DNA of 64,000 bases from Erigeron canadensis (GCF_010389155.1 NC_057769.1:24056735-24120734), one strand, 5' to 3'; counted from the stretch's first letter, positions 12,618 to 24,892 are shown. The notes: generated by a model not told the origin, from the letters alone. A program made the numbers and translations.

Positions 12618-15385
12618 TGTAACACCCCGAGCTAGGCTCGAATATTACTGAAAAGATATAGCGTATGCATGGGATTACCGTAGAACATGAACTACATGAA
12701 CAAGAAAAGGATTCGGTGAATCCAACATCAAAATCAAACACAAAAATGCATAAAATAGGGCGAATGAATCCTGGATCCATGTAAGTCCAAGCCCAAGTCC
12801 TAGTGCAAGCATCAATCAACCATCACTTCTTGGATTCCCGAGATTTACCTGAAAAGTGTACTAAACAAGGTCAACACTAGGTTGGTGAGTTCGTAAGAGA
12901 GAATGACAAGGATCTAATGACAAAGCCATTCCCCATGCGAACAAGATAATGAGCAAGGAACACACTTACAGTAAGTCCTAAAAGGGCACAAGTACTCAAT
13001 TTAGGTTGGCTTATAGTGCAAACTAGTCCCACATGTATCCATTGCACAAATTATACAATAGCTAGAACACATATAATGCACAAGAACACCAAAATATCGA
13101 CATCAATACGTATCCACTAAGTTCTAAAATGTCAAACATGTTCGTCAATGTCCCTCAATTGTTCTCATGTCATTCAATTGTCATCAAGTACGTATCGTAC
13201 CCGTTCATTGTCATCAAGTACGTATAGTACCCGTTTATTGCACTTGCACACATTGTCATCATGCACCTCATTGTACTCAATTGCACATCATGCACCTTAT
13301 TGTACTTAATTGCACATCATGCATCTCATTGTACTTAATTGCACATAAGTTGTTCATCCATGACCATCAATGTCAGCCCATAGCCAAAAACACCATGTGT
13401 ATATACTTCGTACGATACTACTTTTGAAAGGCCTTTGATGCTTATATATAGGGTCACCCGCAACCTTCCTACCACATCTCCAACCTTTCAAAGGCATTAC
13501 CGTCCTCCATATATACATAACTAACCTATAACAACTCAACATACATATTCAATAACCATACAACAATTCACATAATTGCACATCTACAAAACCGTTACAC
13601 AACATGTAAATCCATAAATCAATCAGTGTTTCCATAACAACCATGTACATCAATGACCCTCACACGTGTATTCACAAAATGAACTACATCAAGATATCTA
13701 GAATACACCTAGTTAGCAAGAACAAGTAATAATGATATCAAGAATTATCCTAACAAGTCCTATGTTTTCATGCATGCACACATTGTCCCTCAATTGTCAT
13801 CTTGTCCTCCATAATGTCATCAATCAAGGAAATCAAGCGTATACACAATTTAACTATGTCATCAATCAAGGCAAAACATATAATTTCACAATCAAACAAG
13901 TTAACACACAAAGGTTGTACACTTTTCAGCCCGAATCTCAATTGAGTAGGGAGCTACGAAACTCACCTTGGTTTCCAATCAAAACGACAAGATAATGTCG
14001 AGCTATAAATGTCCAACAACCGTCACGTGTCCACAACCTATCAACATATATCACAGTATCATCAAATTCAACTCTATAACCCTACACAAGTTGGTTAAGT
14101 AAGTTTAAGTCACGCCAAAATCCCACAAACGCCTTAATGACTCTCCCGAGCATGAACTAGAACACTTTGACCCAAAATTTTAGAAATTGAGAAGCATTCA
14201 TTCAAAATGGATAATATCATAAGAAAGTAGACTCTGATACGATTCCAACGATAGGTCATACGTTAAAAATGGAGTTACGGTTTGAAAGTTAGAGCCGTTT
14301 AAAAATGTTATCAAATTCAGTCCTTAACGGGCGTTACCAAAAGTAACGGCCGTTACAGGACTAACGGGCATTACGATCTGCAGATTCTTGAAGGTAAAAA
14401 CGACCCAAACTCAATTCTTGACCTTGAAATCGATTTAGGAGGTTCTAAGACTCATTTTGAAGCATAATTAAACATCATTAAGTATAACTAAATATGTTTC
14501 ATCATTCAAATCCAACCATTTAACCCATTTACATGTCCAAATCATTCTTGACCCATTTGAACTCAAAGTTGACCCAAAACCCTAGTTTTTGGCTTAGAAT
14601 TCAATTGAGGAGTTCTTGGACCCGTTTTTACACATAACCAACTCATTTGAACATAACCCACTCAATAATTTCACTTCATAACATCACTTTTGACCCAAAA
14701 TGATTTTTGACCTAATTTTGAAGACTTGAAACCCTAATTTCGGAATTTTGGAGCTAAGAGACCAAGAGTGTTTAGATTTAGTTGATATACATGTTTAACA
14801 ACTTGAAAAGATGAATTTGAGCTAGAAAACACTTACCAAAACCTCCACAAGCAATCAAACCCGAATATGACCTAATTGAAGCCTTTTTCTTGCACTTTGA
14901 AACTTGAATTCTTGATATGTAGTAAGAATAATGATATATATTATGATTTTGTTAATATTTTAGCTTGAATCTTCATTAAATGTGTTTAGATCTTAGAGAA
15001 AGTGAAAAGATTGAGAATGTGTATGTGTTTGCATTAACTAGAGAAAGAGAAAGGGAGAAAGAGAAGTAAATGAATGGATGAAATGAATGGGAGGGGATTG
15101 AATAGGGTTGGGTGAACCCACATGGGTCATGGGTTTGGGTAAGACCCATGGATAAAATTCATTTTTTCCCTTTGATAGATAATTTAAATGTTTTTCAATT
15201 GTAAGCATCGATTAGCACGACTAATGACCTCGACTAGCAATAAGTCCAACATTTGAACGACGAATTGATCTATATGAACACATTGCACTTAAATGAACTC
15301 CAATTTGCACTTGAACTATATTGGCCTACTCAATAATTATTAAAATTGTACATGTGGTCAAATGGTCAAAGTTACAATTGTTACA
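12618..15385 (-). mobile_element. Long LTR (2.77 kb), copy A, reverse orientation
   Basis: Reads TGTAACACCCCGAGCTAGGC at the left and CAATTGTTACA at the right, so on the minus strand it starts TGTAACAATTG and ends GGGGTGTTACA, like copies B (38729-41143) and C (41454-44361). Its body matches copy C, including short tandem repeats of TCATCAAGTACGTA (13180-13240) and TTGCACATCATGCACC (13260-13345). Flanking pentamers are TACTG and TAAAG, so no target duplication is evident. No primer-binding site or internal domain adjoins it. Open frames inside are not genes. Confidence 0.8.
14320..14390. repeat. Variable GC-rich palindromic island in LTR copy A
   Basis: Contains CGGGCGTTACC, AACGGCCGTTAC and AACGGGCATTACG, short inverted variants of one motif. 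The same position in copies B and C carries unrelated GC-rich repeats. Confidence 0.6.
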
Positions 15386-15456
15386 TAAAGGCTCTAAATC
15401 AAAGATGGAATTCATCCAAGAGTTTTTGTTTGTTTATAAATGAATTTAGCACATTG

Positions 15457-15490
<34 letters not shown>

Positions 15491-15623
15491 ATAGATATAT
15501 AGAATTGCATATTAAATAAAATTAGCTAATTTAGGAATCTTCCTTAATTTTATACATACGTAAATCTATAAATCTATACATAAAATTATATTAGGTAATC
15601 TTACTAAATCTTCTATACGCGTA

Positions 15624-15657
<34 letters not shown>
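15386..15657. repeat. TA microsatellites
   Basis: Two TA-dinucleotide runs at about 15459-15489 and 15627-15657 with AT-rich sequence between. The second abuts the MITE that starts at 15658. Confidence 0.85.
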
Positions 15658-15660
<3 letters not shown>

Positions 15661-15838
15661 GATGGTAATATAAGGTTGTCGGGTATCTAAGCTTAGGTGT
15701 GGAACACTCACATACTAAATTTTAAACCATAAATATCATGGGGGCCCAACCATTTATTCCTTAAACAAGAAATAATAAAATATTGGTATGTGATGGGTTC
15801 CACACCTAAGCTTGGGTGTCGGACAACCTTATATTCCC
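15658..15838. mobile_element. Small MITE at a TA microsatellite (181 bp)
   Basis: Inverted ends of about 45 bp: AATATAAGGTTGTCGGGT...CCTAAG-type sequence at left and TGTCGGACAACCTTATATT at right. The left border follows a TA run directly. Confidence 0.75.
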
Positions 15839-16729
15839 TTTTCTCATATATTATAGTATTTGATTTATTTCATAACTATATCTATACTTTATTCAGCATA
15901 TTAGCCGGGAACCTTTTGTTTAACAACATATGTTAGATATTACTCTTTGAGCCCTAGCAGTGACATCCAAGTTGGGTAGTATGTTGAAAGTTGAAATTGA
16001 CGCACTATTGCAGAACGTGAGTGATAACATGTACGCTTACAGCCTCAAGAGGCAAATGCCTGAGACCACAGCAAATGAAGATTCACTTTTGGGTCTCCAA
16101 ACCAACATCATTTCCGCCAATTTCTCCAAAGAGGGCCTTAACTGGACATTTGATCAAAGACCAAGTGGTTTTATTAATCGAGAATCTAACCTCTATTTTT
16201 CTCAAAAAACATATTGACCTACCCATACTATTTTTATCATTTAACTAATTTAAATATCTTCACTTAATATAATATTATAATACTTTTAATGAAAATATTT
16301 GTAACATATATCAATCAACCTTTAAAATAACTATATTACCCCATTTTACATCAGTTACGTTATTTTTACATCAATAAGTTAATAACTACAATGCTATTTC
16401 CGCCACCGCCACCGCCACCACTACCACCACCATCTATCGGCACTGCCACCACCACAGCCACAACCGCCGCCACATTCCCCACCAACCGTCATTGTTGATG
16501 TTGCCATCACCACTATTAGCCATCGCCAACACACCGCCACATAATTTATTCTTAGATATATTTATATCCTTTTATTTATATCTTTTTGATGAACAAACTA
16601 ATGTCTTAAACTAAATAAACTTTCGACTTAATAATAGTAATACATAAATCTATTTAACAAGTAATATATTTGATCTACTTAGGACTTAAGATTTTCCAAT
16701 CTTAAAAGCCCAAGTATTATTTAAATATA
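15839..16729. other. Intergenic with Helitron-family relic rich in CCACCG triplets
   Basis: 16250-16550 shares CAACCTTTAAAATAACTATA and a (CCACCG)n-type tract with the Helitron at 20846-21135 but lacks its hairpin and CTAG end. Open frames at 15960-16248 resemble no known protein. Confidence 0.5.
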
Positions 16730-16938
16730 CGAGCATGGTATCAACGCGTTGTGGCGGCTCAAGAGTGAAGACAATATAAAAAGGAGGAGGCGGTGGTAGA
16801 GATCGAAGGGGGGGGGGCGGTGGAATTTCGGAAGCCAGGGATAAGATGTGTGAATATAATGTAAATATTGAGGGTATTTTTGGGAGGGAAAATATGCTTA
16901 AAGTTTTAATTTCAATATGCTTTATAAGGAGGTATAGA
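16730..16938 (-). mobile_element. Short non-autonomous Helitron, minus orientation (209 bp)
   Basis: The minus strand begins TCTATACCTCCTTATAAAGC after an A and ends CGCGTTGATACCATGCTCG before T. A GGAGGCGGTGG triplet tract lies near the 3' side, as in related elements here. The final CTCG departs from the usual CTRR. Confidence 0.55.
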
Positions 16939-18094
16939 TAAACTGAATAAATAAATAAAACTTTGAATCCCGTTTTTGAAGTATGACCTTAGAGATTTTC
17001 ATTTGCAAATTTACAAAATTAATCTTTTGTAACTAATAAATTAGTATAATTTCCAAACATAATAATAATATAAAAATAATAATCTATATGTTAACAATAA
17101 TCTTTTAAATTTTGGGATATTACAAGCAGATAGCTACTATATTTAACTTTACAACGTCATTAAATCTCTCTTTCCTCTATCAAAATTTAAACACCCCATC
17201 CTTGAAGTGATAAATGTACAATAGTTTTTGTTTACTAAGTCAACAAACAAACATATTTGATTGACTTAATAAATTAAGGCAATTAAAATTAAGCAGTGAC
17301 TTTTAATTAAGACATTACCAAACACTAACTAATAGTACTTCCTTTTTAGATTGTGCTATAAAAAAGTTAGTTTGAAAATGAGACAATTGTACTTAATGAC
17401 CCCCTCAATGAAAAGAGTTATTATAAATTATCTAATTTGTTATTAATGAACTAATTTACACCCTGAACTACCTATATCACTTGCTACTGTCACCACCACC
17501 AATATTAACCGCCATTACCATCCGTAACCGCCACCATTTCCGCATTACTTGGGTTCCGTGTTATAAAGATATAACATACATATCCTACTAATCATTTTTG
17601 ATACAAAACATTTTCTAAATGATAATATCATCAAACTTTAACATGTTTTATCCATAAGTACTTGATTATATTTTAATGAAAATTTAATATGTTTATCTCG
17701 CGTATTACGCGGAAAAATAATTTAGTTAGGAATATACTTTAAAGTTTTAATGATCAAAAATAACATTTGAAAAATACGATGATCTATAATGAACATAAAA
17801 AATAATTGCTTAAAAGGAACAAAACGAAAAATAAATAGAAATTAAAGACAATGAACCCTCTTGAATTTGATCAAGTGATTCAAGTCCACGCACAACTAAC
17901 TCAAAATCCAAATATGTTGACACACAAAACATATAATCGATAATCCAAAAATGTATCATGAATATTTTTTTTTGACACACGAATGTGTGTATATACATAT
18001 GTTTTCTAAATTGTTTGACATGATGAACGATTGAACGTGCAACATATTAAAACATACCAAATAACTCTAAGATCTTGTATAACATGCATCTATA
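16939..18094. other. Intergenic with Helitron relic
   Basis: 17330-17570 carries the same ACCCCCTCAATGAAAAG...CACCACCACC layout as related Helitrons, and 17698-17725 has a CGCGTATTACGCG hairpin followed by TTTAG and T, a degenerate 3' terminus. No coding sequence. Confidence 0.45.
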
Positions 18095-19569
18095 TCTATA
18101 TAATTATTAAAAGAGTAGTAATCCAAGCCTTTTAAAGCCATCTTCAAAGCCAAACGTATGCTAAAAAGTTGCCACGTAGGATTTTATCTACATGGCATCT
18201 CCATATGTTTTTAACAATATTTATCTATTAAATAAATATTAAATAAAAAAACCAACATAAAGAGTAGTAATCCAAACCTTTTAAAGCTATCTTCAAAGCC
18301 AAACGTATGCTAAAAAGTTGCCACGTAGGATTTTATCTACATGGCATCTCCATATGTTTTTAACAATATTTATCTATTGAATAAATATTAAATAAAAAAA
18401 CCAACGTATATTAAATAAAAAAAACAAACGTATATAAAGACATCAATATATTGCATCCAATTATTTATCATTTAATCTCATATCCCGTATAAAAATAATA
18501 ATATTTGATTTAAATTTTGTAGGCAAAGATAGTTACATATATTATAAATCTTTAGTTTTAATTGATTCATAATGTGTATATTTGTTTTTTGAACTCTTTG
18601 ATAATAAAAATAATAATATTAGATTCAAATTTTGTAGGCAAAGATAGTTACATATATTATAAATCTTTAGTTTTAATTGATTCATAATGTGTATATTTGT
18701 GTTTTGAACTCTTTGATAATGAAAATGGCTCTTTATTAGGAAAACTGAGTTATTATCTTCATGTGAATTGGTTTCTAACTCTTATGCATATATCTTTATT
18801 TATGATCAAATTTGAGCTTTTTATTGATGTTCAGTTCATTGTTGTTACGGGTTATAGATGTCCGTTTCTTTCACGGGTTAGTAATTGTTTTAATAAGACA
18901 TGCGTTGTGATAAAAGACACTCTTTATCAAACACGCTGCTCGGAGCAAATATGCAGCCACAAGAGACCGTCCATCTCACTCAAACTAATTCTCATAATGC
19001 AGGTAGGAAAGCAACACCATTAGGTTTCTAAATATGTTCAATTAAGTTTATAATCTTTTGTCAAACATTATCATGTAAAGTTTTATCTAATGTGGCATTT
19101 TCATACTTTTCCTTGATTATATTTATTTTATTTATAAATAAAAAATCTAACAACAAACTTTAAAAAAATTATTCAATTCGACGAATCTGTTTTGTCTATA
19201 CAAATTTTAAAAGTACGTAACTATGGCTGAAAAATTATAATGTGCACGAATTCAAGTCGACCTTTAATGTATGCATGAACTAAGTAAAAATGTTTAAATC
19301 ATGTAACTTTTAGTAACCGACCAATCAAAAATTTACACATGACAGCTCATATGGTTGCCACGTATGCCATGTTACATAATTGTAACATTTTTTGGAAGTC
19401 CACGCATACAATAAAGGTCAACTTGAAATCGTGCACATATAACGTTTCAGCCATAGTTAGTTACATTCCGGCGCACTTAACCCTATATTTTTTCCTTAAA
19501 AAACCTTTTTCCATGTATGTATTAAACAATTCTTTTACTTGCCGCACATCGTGCGGGTAAAATACCTAG
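18095..19569 (+). mobile_element. Non-autonomous Helitron (1475 bp)
   Basis: Starts TCTATATAATTATTAAAAG after A; ends with hairpin CCGCAC-ATC-GTGCGG (19542-19556) and ATACCTAG before T. Just inside the 5' end two near-identical 148-bp units (18110-18258, 18259-18406) are followed by two of about 115 bp (18486-18600, 18601-18715). An open frame at 18697-19023 (108 residues) reads across the interior; no known domain was recognised, and it may be a captured fragment or chance. No Rep/helicase gene. Confidence 0.85.
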
Positions 19570-19586
19570 TTATATATATATATATA

Positions 19587-20501
19587 GGAAGGGTTATTTG
19601 AAAACTTACAAATAAAAAAAACGCGAGAACAATTCTGGACCACTCATTTTCTTATATTTTATCTCTCTTCAATTAAATAAGAAAATTCATCCAAATCATT
19701 TAAAATGTTTTATCTCACAAACCATAAATCGTTAGACGAAACAAAAAACGTGGGTAGTCTTAAAATTTCGTCCTCTTTCATTAGAGATACAATTCGATAT
19801 AATTTTGACGACTTTTTAATTTTCGTTTTTTTTTCCCTTCGCGTTCATCCTACACATGTGTAGGTTCATCCTACACATGTGTAAGATCATTGTTTTCACA
19901 TGTAAATTAGTAAATGAACATATGTGCACAACAATGAAGGTCAAGGGCGGAGCCCGTCAATCCATGGCAGAGCCATGGTAGCCAAGGACGGAGCCCGTCA
20001 GTCCATGGCAGAGGAATAGTGGCTAAGGGCGGAGCCCGTTAGGTAGATCACCCCTCACTGGTCACCCCCTATGACCTGTCACCCATTATGACCTATCACC
20101 CTATGACCTATCACCCTCTATGGCCTATCACCCCCACTAGCTTTGGTTTATGAATATCCTTAAGGGCGAAGCCCGTTCCGAATCATAATTTTTGTTCAAC
20201 CTACACATGTGTAAGTTCAACCTACACATGTGTAAGTTATGTATAACTACCAAAAAGAAAACGAAAATTAAAAAGTCGTCAAAAGTATATCGAATTGGAT
20301 CTTTATGAAAGAGGACGAAATTTTAAGACTACCCATGCTTTTTGTTTCGTCTAACGATTTACGGTTTGTGAGTTAGAACATTTTGAATGATTTGAGTGAA
20401 TTTTATTATTTAATTGAAGAGAGAGAAATAAGAAAAGAATGTGTGGTCCAAAATGATTCTTGAATTTTTTTTATTTAGGATTTCTCAAAATAACTCACCC
20501 C
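19587..20501. mobile_element. Fold-back element with minisatellite core (915 bp)
   Basis: Inverted arms of about 250-280 bp (19587-19870 and 20215-20501) share TCTCTCTTCAATTAAATAA, AATCGTTAGACGAAAC and AAATTTCGTCCTCTTTCAT. At the inner arm edges the palindrome CTACACATGTGTAG occurs twice per side. The core has about 43-bp units with GGGCGGAGCCCGT (19944-20040) and shorter GACCTATCACCC units (20060-20130). TA-rich sequence flanks both ends. No coding sequence. Confidence 0.85.
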
Positions 20502-20514
20502 TATATATAAAATA

Positions 20515-20710
20515 TGTTTTTATATATAAAACAGTTATTAAAGTAAAACAAATAAAACAATATGTTTTTCTTCAGTCATAATCATCGTGCATCATGAAAA
20601 TCATCGTACATCAATTGCTTTGTGAATATTCGTGAATCAGTTTAACCATGATCTAAGGGTCAAGATCTTGTCTTATTTATTTTACTTTAATACTTGTTTT
20701 ACAATACCCA
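20515..20710. mobile_element. MITE-like inverted repeat related to 1751-2040
   Basis: Left and right edges carry inverted ATTAAAGTAAAACAAATAA and its complement; the inside has ATGGTTAAA and AAGATCTTG as in the 145-bp tandem units at 1751-2040. Confidence 0.55.
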
Positions 20711-20722
20711 ACCTCTCTATCT

Positions 20723-20735
<13 letters not shown>

Positions 20736-20766
<31 letters not shown>
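20736..20766. repeat. TA microsatellite
   Basis: Run of about 15 TA dinucleotides. Confidence 0.9.
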
Positions 20767-20770
<4 letters not shown>

Positions 20771-20845
20771 AAAAGATAAAATAAAAACCAAAAATTGTTG
20801 AGAACTATGAAAACTTTAATATTTAAGGATAATATTGTAAATTTA

Positions 20846-21135
20846 TCTATACTCCTTATTAAAAAGAATAGACCCCCTGTTGAAAGTTACAGGGGGGGAA
20901 ATGTCAAAATTGCTCTCCATTAAAATAATACCTCCTAAATACGATACAACCCCACTCTAAATGAAACAAAAACATCATTAGTCCCTCAACCTTTAAAATA
21001 ACTATACTAACCATTATATTAATTAGATTTACATAATAGCCCACACTACTCGTCGTCACCACCGTCAGTCGTCACCGCCGCCCGTCACCATCGCATTGTG
21101 GCCATCGCCGCTGCATTTGCGCGGGTAAATGCTAG
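20846..21135 (+). mobile_element. Short Helitron with CCACCG-type tract (290 bp)
   Basis: Starts TCTATACTCCTTATTAAAAA after A, ends GCGCGGGTAAATGCTAG before T. A stem formed by GACCCCCTGT and ACAGGGGGG near the 5' end and a GTCACCACCGTC/GTCACCGCCGCC tract near the 3' end mark a family seen repeatedly in this window. Non-coding. Confidence 0.75.
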
Positions 21136-21783
21136 TAATGTTAGTTTAAATAATCAACAATTAAAATGAAAATGCTCCTTGAATATCTCGTCAGTTACAC
21201 CCAAATTAGGAGTTACATAAATTTGAGATGAATTTGCGGCATTAATTGTCACTTATACAGCTATACGTAAAAAACATTTTTTCTCCTTTAAAACATTTTT
21301 CAATGTTTGTTTATTAATCAAATTACATGTAGAAATGGATTGTAATATTAATTGTCTCCACCATACTGATGAAGTGAAAGACAATTTTCTATACATTTTT
21401 TTTAGTGTGAGACGTATTTTTTTTATATATAAATATGACAATATGTGTTTGGAAAAGTGTTAGAATATGTAAATAACAATTTAGAAAGCATATTTGTGTA
21501 AATAACACAGCTGATATGATTAATAGAAATATGTGTACACGAAACGACACATATGTCCATATCCTATTATCACATATGAAATATACGAACACATTTGCAC
21601 ACAGACGAAAACACGTGTACACCAAACTACATATGTGTCCACATATGCACACCATAAAATATATACTTGTGATCACTATAATATAAAATGTATACTTATA
21701 ATCAACTATATACATAGGCACATAGAGTCAATAAACCATAATACTGTTAAAGTGAATGAAAAAAAAGGAAATAAATTTTAATA
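21136..21783. other. Intergenic; nothing recognised
   Basis: AT-rich with TATG/CATA-rich low complexity. The open frames at 21389-21781 are composed of that low-complexity sequence and are not supported. Confidence 0.4.
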
Positions 21784-21830
21784 CTAGAGGGATACCCACG
21801 CGTTGCAGCGGCACCTGTGGAAAAAGAAAG
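21784..21830 (-). mobile_element. Helitron 3' end, minus orientation
   Basis: The minus strand reads GCCGCTGCAACGCGTGGGTA then CCCTCTAG before T. A possible 5' end (TCTATATAAAGTTATTG, near 22483) exists, but was not judged secure. Confidence 0.5.
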
Positions 21831-22844
21831 GCGGTTAAATATGGAGGTATCATGAACAAAAAACAATGGACTATATTGAATAGAAATACACGTGATGCGG
21901 CTAATAATTTTAATCGAATATAGAAATTAAAGTGAGATCTTGTTTTTTACATCAACTAACCCTTATCAAACCAGCATTTTAAAGATTAAAATAAGATTGA
22001 AAAAAAACTACTTTCAATCTACCTGACTATACATAGTGAACAACCTGCAAACATCAACATATTACAATATCCATTACCTAAACGCACAAACATCTCTATT
22101 CCAAAAAATGAATGATAGATACGTAGATGCATAAGATTTTTCTAAGGGTATTTTAGGAAGTTCAGGAATAAAGTGTTTGGGAAAGTGTATATTATAAGGG
22201 TAAAATAGGGAATTTAAAGGTAGAGTGTTTAATTTGGCAGGGGTTAGTTTGTTTATATAAGGATTATAAATAAGTCCATGATTTTTGAGAGGTGTTTGAA
22301 TAAGTATCTCTTTTTTAGTATTCCTTTTATACCCTCTTAATTGTCTCATGTGTTAAACTAGGTGATTTTATTTACAAAATTACCATTGATGTTTTTTAGC
22401 CTTTGATTTAATTAATCTAATGGTCATGATTAGTTCTCCTAGTTTTTGACAATTTTTTATTTCTCACAATAACTTTATATAGATATATATATCTCACACT
22501 AATCAAGTATTTTTTTTTTTTTTTGGGACAAACCCATTGTTGACAAACTTTTCTTCATTTAACCCAACTTTAGAATCAACAATATAACTTTAGTTGGCAG
22601 TCAAATATTTCAACATTTCGCAAAATATGTTTTATGTTAAGTGAATACAGGTTCACAATGATCTAATTCACGAGAAGAAAATCTCAAACCTCAATTTTAT
22701 GATCAAGTTGTAGAGTTGGCACCGAAGGCAAGGTTCCCAATTGCTCTTAAACTGATTGTTTCATTTGTGTATAATCAGGAAACTATACCATTGAAGTATT
22801 GATGTAATTTTAGGCTAAATATATTTATATAAGTTTTAAACTGT
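21831..22844. other. Intergenic; possible Helitron body
   Basis: AT-rich DNA with a T-run at 22511-22524. An open frame at 22074-22349 on the minus strand has no recognisable domain. May be the body of the Helitron ending at 21784. Confidence 0.3.
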
Positions 22845-23172
22845 TAATTATTAAAATAAATGTAAAAAGCAATTTTGGTAATTCAATGACAAAAATTATT
22901 AAAAATAAAAAATGACCCTTTTGCTTTATAAGAGAAGGAGAGTGGATCAATCTATACAAATATCAGACATAGACATCTACATCCACGTTATTGAGCAATT
23001 ATAAAGAACTTTATGATTAAAATAAAAAGTTTTCTAACAAAATCTCTTATGGTCATGGTTTAGATTTTTATCTATAAAAACAGTCAATTGGTTAAACATT
23101 TAATTTACATAATAATCTTATTCTTTATATTAAGAATGATAAGTTTCTATAAAGGAAAAAAAAAACTCATTA
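22845..23172 (+). repeat. Dispersed repeat, partner at 6275-6620
   Basis: Near-identical to 6275-6620 apart from small differences (for example ACATAGACATC for ACATGGACGTC). It lacks the Helitron 3' side seen at 6128. Confidence 0.75.
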
Positions 23173-23241
23173 CATCGCCTTTTTTATTAATAATATTTTC
23201 ATAATAATTTTAGGCTGAATATATATATATATATATATATA

Positions 23242-24374
23242 GGAGATAGATCAAATAAGAAGGTGTCTTAAGGAGAGAATGTCTTATGAACCAATCACAA
23301 CGCGACATGTGGATTTAAAAAAAAAAACGCGGTGACATTTTTGTAAATAAATCAAACTTTTACCAGCCTGGTTTTGGGTCAGCTTGGGTCTGGGTCAACT
23401 TGGGTTATGATCAGCTTGGTCTGTCAGCTTGGTTGGGTCAGCTTGATCAGCCTGGGTTCTAAGTCAGCTTGGTTTTGGGTCAGCTTGGGATCTGATCAGC
23501 CTGGGTTCTAGCCCAAGCTGACCCAAACCCAACCTGACCCATCCCAAGATGACCCAACCAAACCCCAAGCTGACCCAAACCCGTAATCTACATTTGTGTA
23601 GATTGTGTGTAAATTGTGTCAAGCTAACCCCACCCCAAGCTGACCCAAACCTGAACTAGGCTTACCCAACCCAGAACCCAAGCTGACCCAAAACCCATAA
23701 GCTACATTTGTGTAGATTATGTGTAAATTGTGTCAAGCTAACCCAACCCCAAGCTAAACCCAAGCTGACCAGACCCCAAGCTGACCCAACCTGACCAGAC
23801 CCCAAGCTGACCCAAACCTGATCCAAGCTGACCCAAAACCCATAATCTACATTTGTGTAGATTAATCTACATTTGTGTAGATTATGTGTAATTGTGTCAA
23901 GCTAACCCAACCCCAAGCTGACCCAACCTGACCTGACCCCAAGCTGACCCAAACCTGACTGAACAGGACCCAAGCTGACCCTAATCTACATGTGTGTAGA
24001 TGTGTAGATTATGTGTAAATTGTGTCAAACTGACCCGAACCAGGACCCAAGCTGACCCAACCATGACCAAAGATGACCCAGACCCCAAACTGACCCAACC
24101 CCAAGCTGGCCTAAACCTGACAAGACCCAAGCTGACCCAGACAAAGTGACCCAGACCCAAGCTGACTGACCAAACTGACCCAAACCAAGCTGACCCATCC
24201 CAAGCTGACCCAACCCACTGAGATCCCAAGCTGACCAAGCTTCACAAAACTTTCATTTATTTACAAAATTGCCACCGCGCTTTTTTTTTATTTTGCCACA
24301 TGTCGCGTTCGATTAGCTAATAGGACCTTCTCTCCCTTCGCTTCTTAAGACACCTTCTTCCAGGATCGTCACCC
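23242..24374. mobile_element. Fold-back element with minisatellite core (1133 bp)
   Basis: Inverted ends share AAGAAGGTGTCTTAAG, an ACGCGACATGTGG block and TTTGTAAATAAAT. The core is an array of short units: GGGTCAGCTTGG on the left (23361-23515) and the complementary CAAGCTGACCCAA for the rest (23516-24240), broken by CTACATTTGTGTAG near-palindromes at about 23588, 23702, 23847, 23867 and 23987. TA runs flank both ends. Open frames at 23981-24238 are translations of the array and are not genes. Confidence 0.85.
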
Positions 24375-24439
24375 TATATATATATATATATAGCAAAACT
24401 CATTTTTATTAAGTTTTAACAATTCACTAAAACCAAATT

Positions 24440-24660
24440 ACATTAATAACCTACAATACTTGTCGTCGCTGTCACCACTACCACCAATCGCCACTGCTGC
24501 CATTATCATCACCGCCGCGCGCCACCATTGCCCGTCACTGTCTCCACTGTTGATGCCATTACATCGCCGCCACCGCCACTATCGCCGCACCCTACCACCG
24601 CCCGTCACCACCATCAACACTATCGTTATTACACCGGAACATCGTGCGGGTACCTGTTAG
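24440..24660 (+). mobile_element. Helitron 3' portion with CCACCG-type tract
   Basis: A CACCACTACCACC...CACCGCCACC tract is followed by CATCGTGCGGGTACCTGTTAG and T, a Helitron 3' end with TTAG instead of CTAG. The 5' end seems lost beside the TA run at 24375-24392. The open frame at 24460-24660 is a translation of the triplet tract. Confidence 0.55.
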
Positions 24661-24664
24661 TATA

Positions 24665-24795
24665 ATTCAACACCAACTTTGCTAAAAGTGTGTTGCATTT
24701 TTCTTTAACATTGTATAAACACTGTTAGTATTAATCTACACCAACTTTGGTAAAAGTGCATTGCATTTTTCTTAACATTGTATGTTTATAGCTAT
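24665..24795. repeat. Tandem duplication, about 70 bp
   Basis: Two units contain CACCAACTTTG(C/G)TAAAAGTG and TTGCATTTTTCTT(T)AACATTGTA. Confidence 0.65.
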
Positions 24796-24863
24796 CAAGT
24801 TAAATTATTAGTTTTTGATGTCTCATCAAGTGGTTAAATAATTAAGATGTTTATTTATAACTT

Positions 24864-24892
24864 TCGTGTGTATACACGGGCACTAAATCTAG
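24864..24892 (+). mobile_element. Helitron 3' end
   Basis: CGTGTGTATACACGGGCAC then AATCTAG before T: hairpin plus CTAG terminus. The 5' end was not located. Confidence 0.45.

Noticed and set aside
12601..14000. Open frames with Cys/His-rich or low-complexity composition in LTR copy A (for example 13167-13427)
   Set aside because: They run across tandem LTR subrepeats and are not conserved in copy C.
23981..24238. Open frames encoding Gly/Ser/Trp/Val-rich repeats (GSAWDGSAW, GQLGMGQLG)
   Set aside because: They are translations of the AAGCTGACCC minisatellite in several frames at once; no start context or domain supports a gene.
24460..24660. Ser/Pro/Thr-rich frame
   Set aside because: Translation of the CCACCG triplet tract of a Helitron end.
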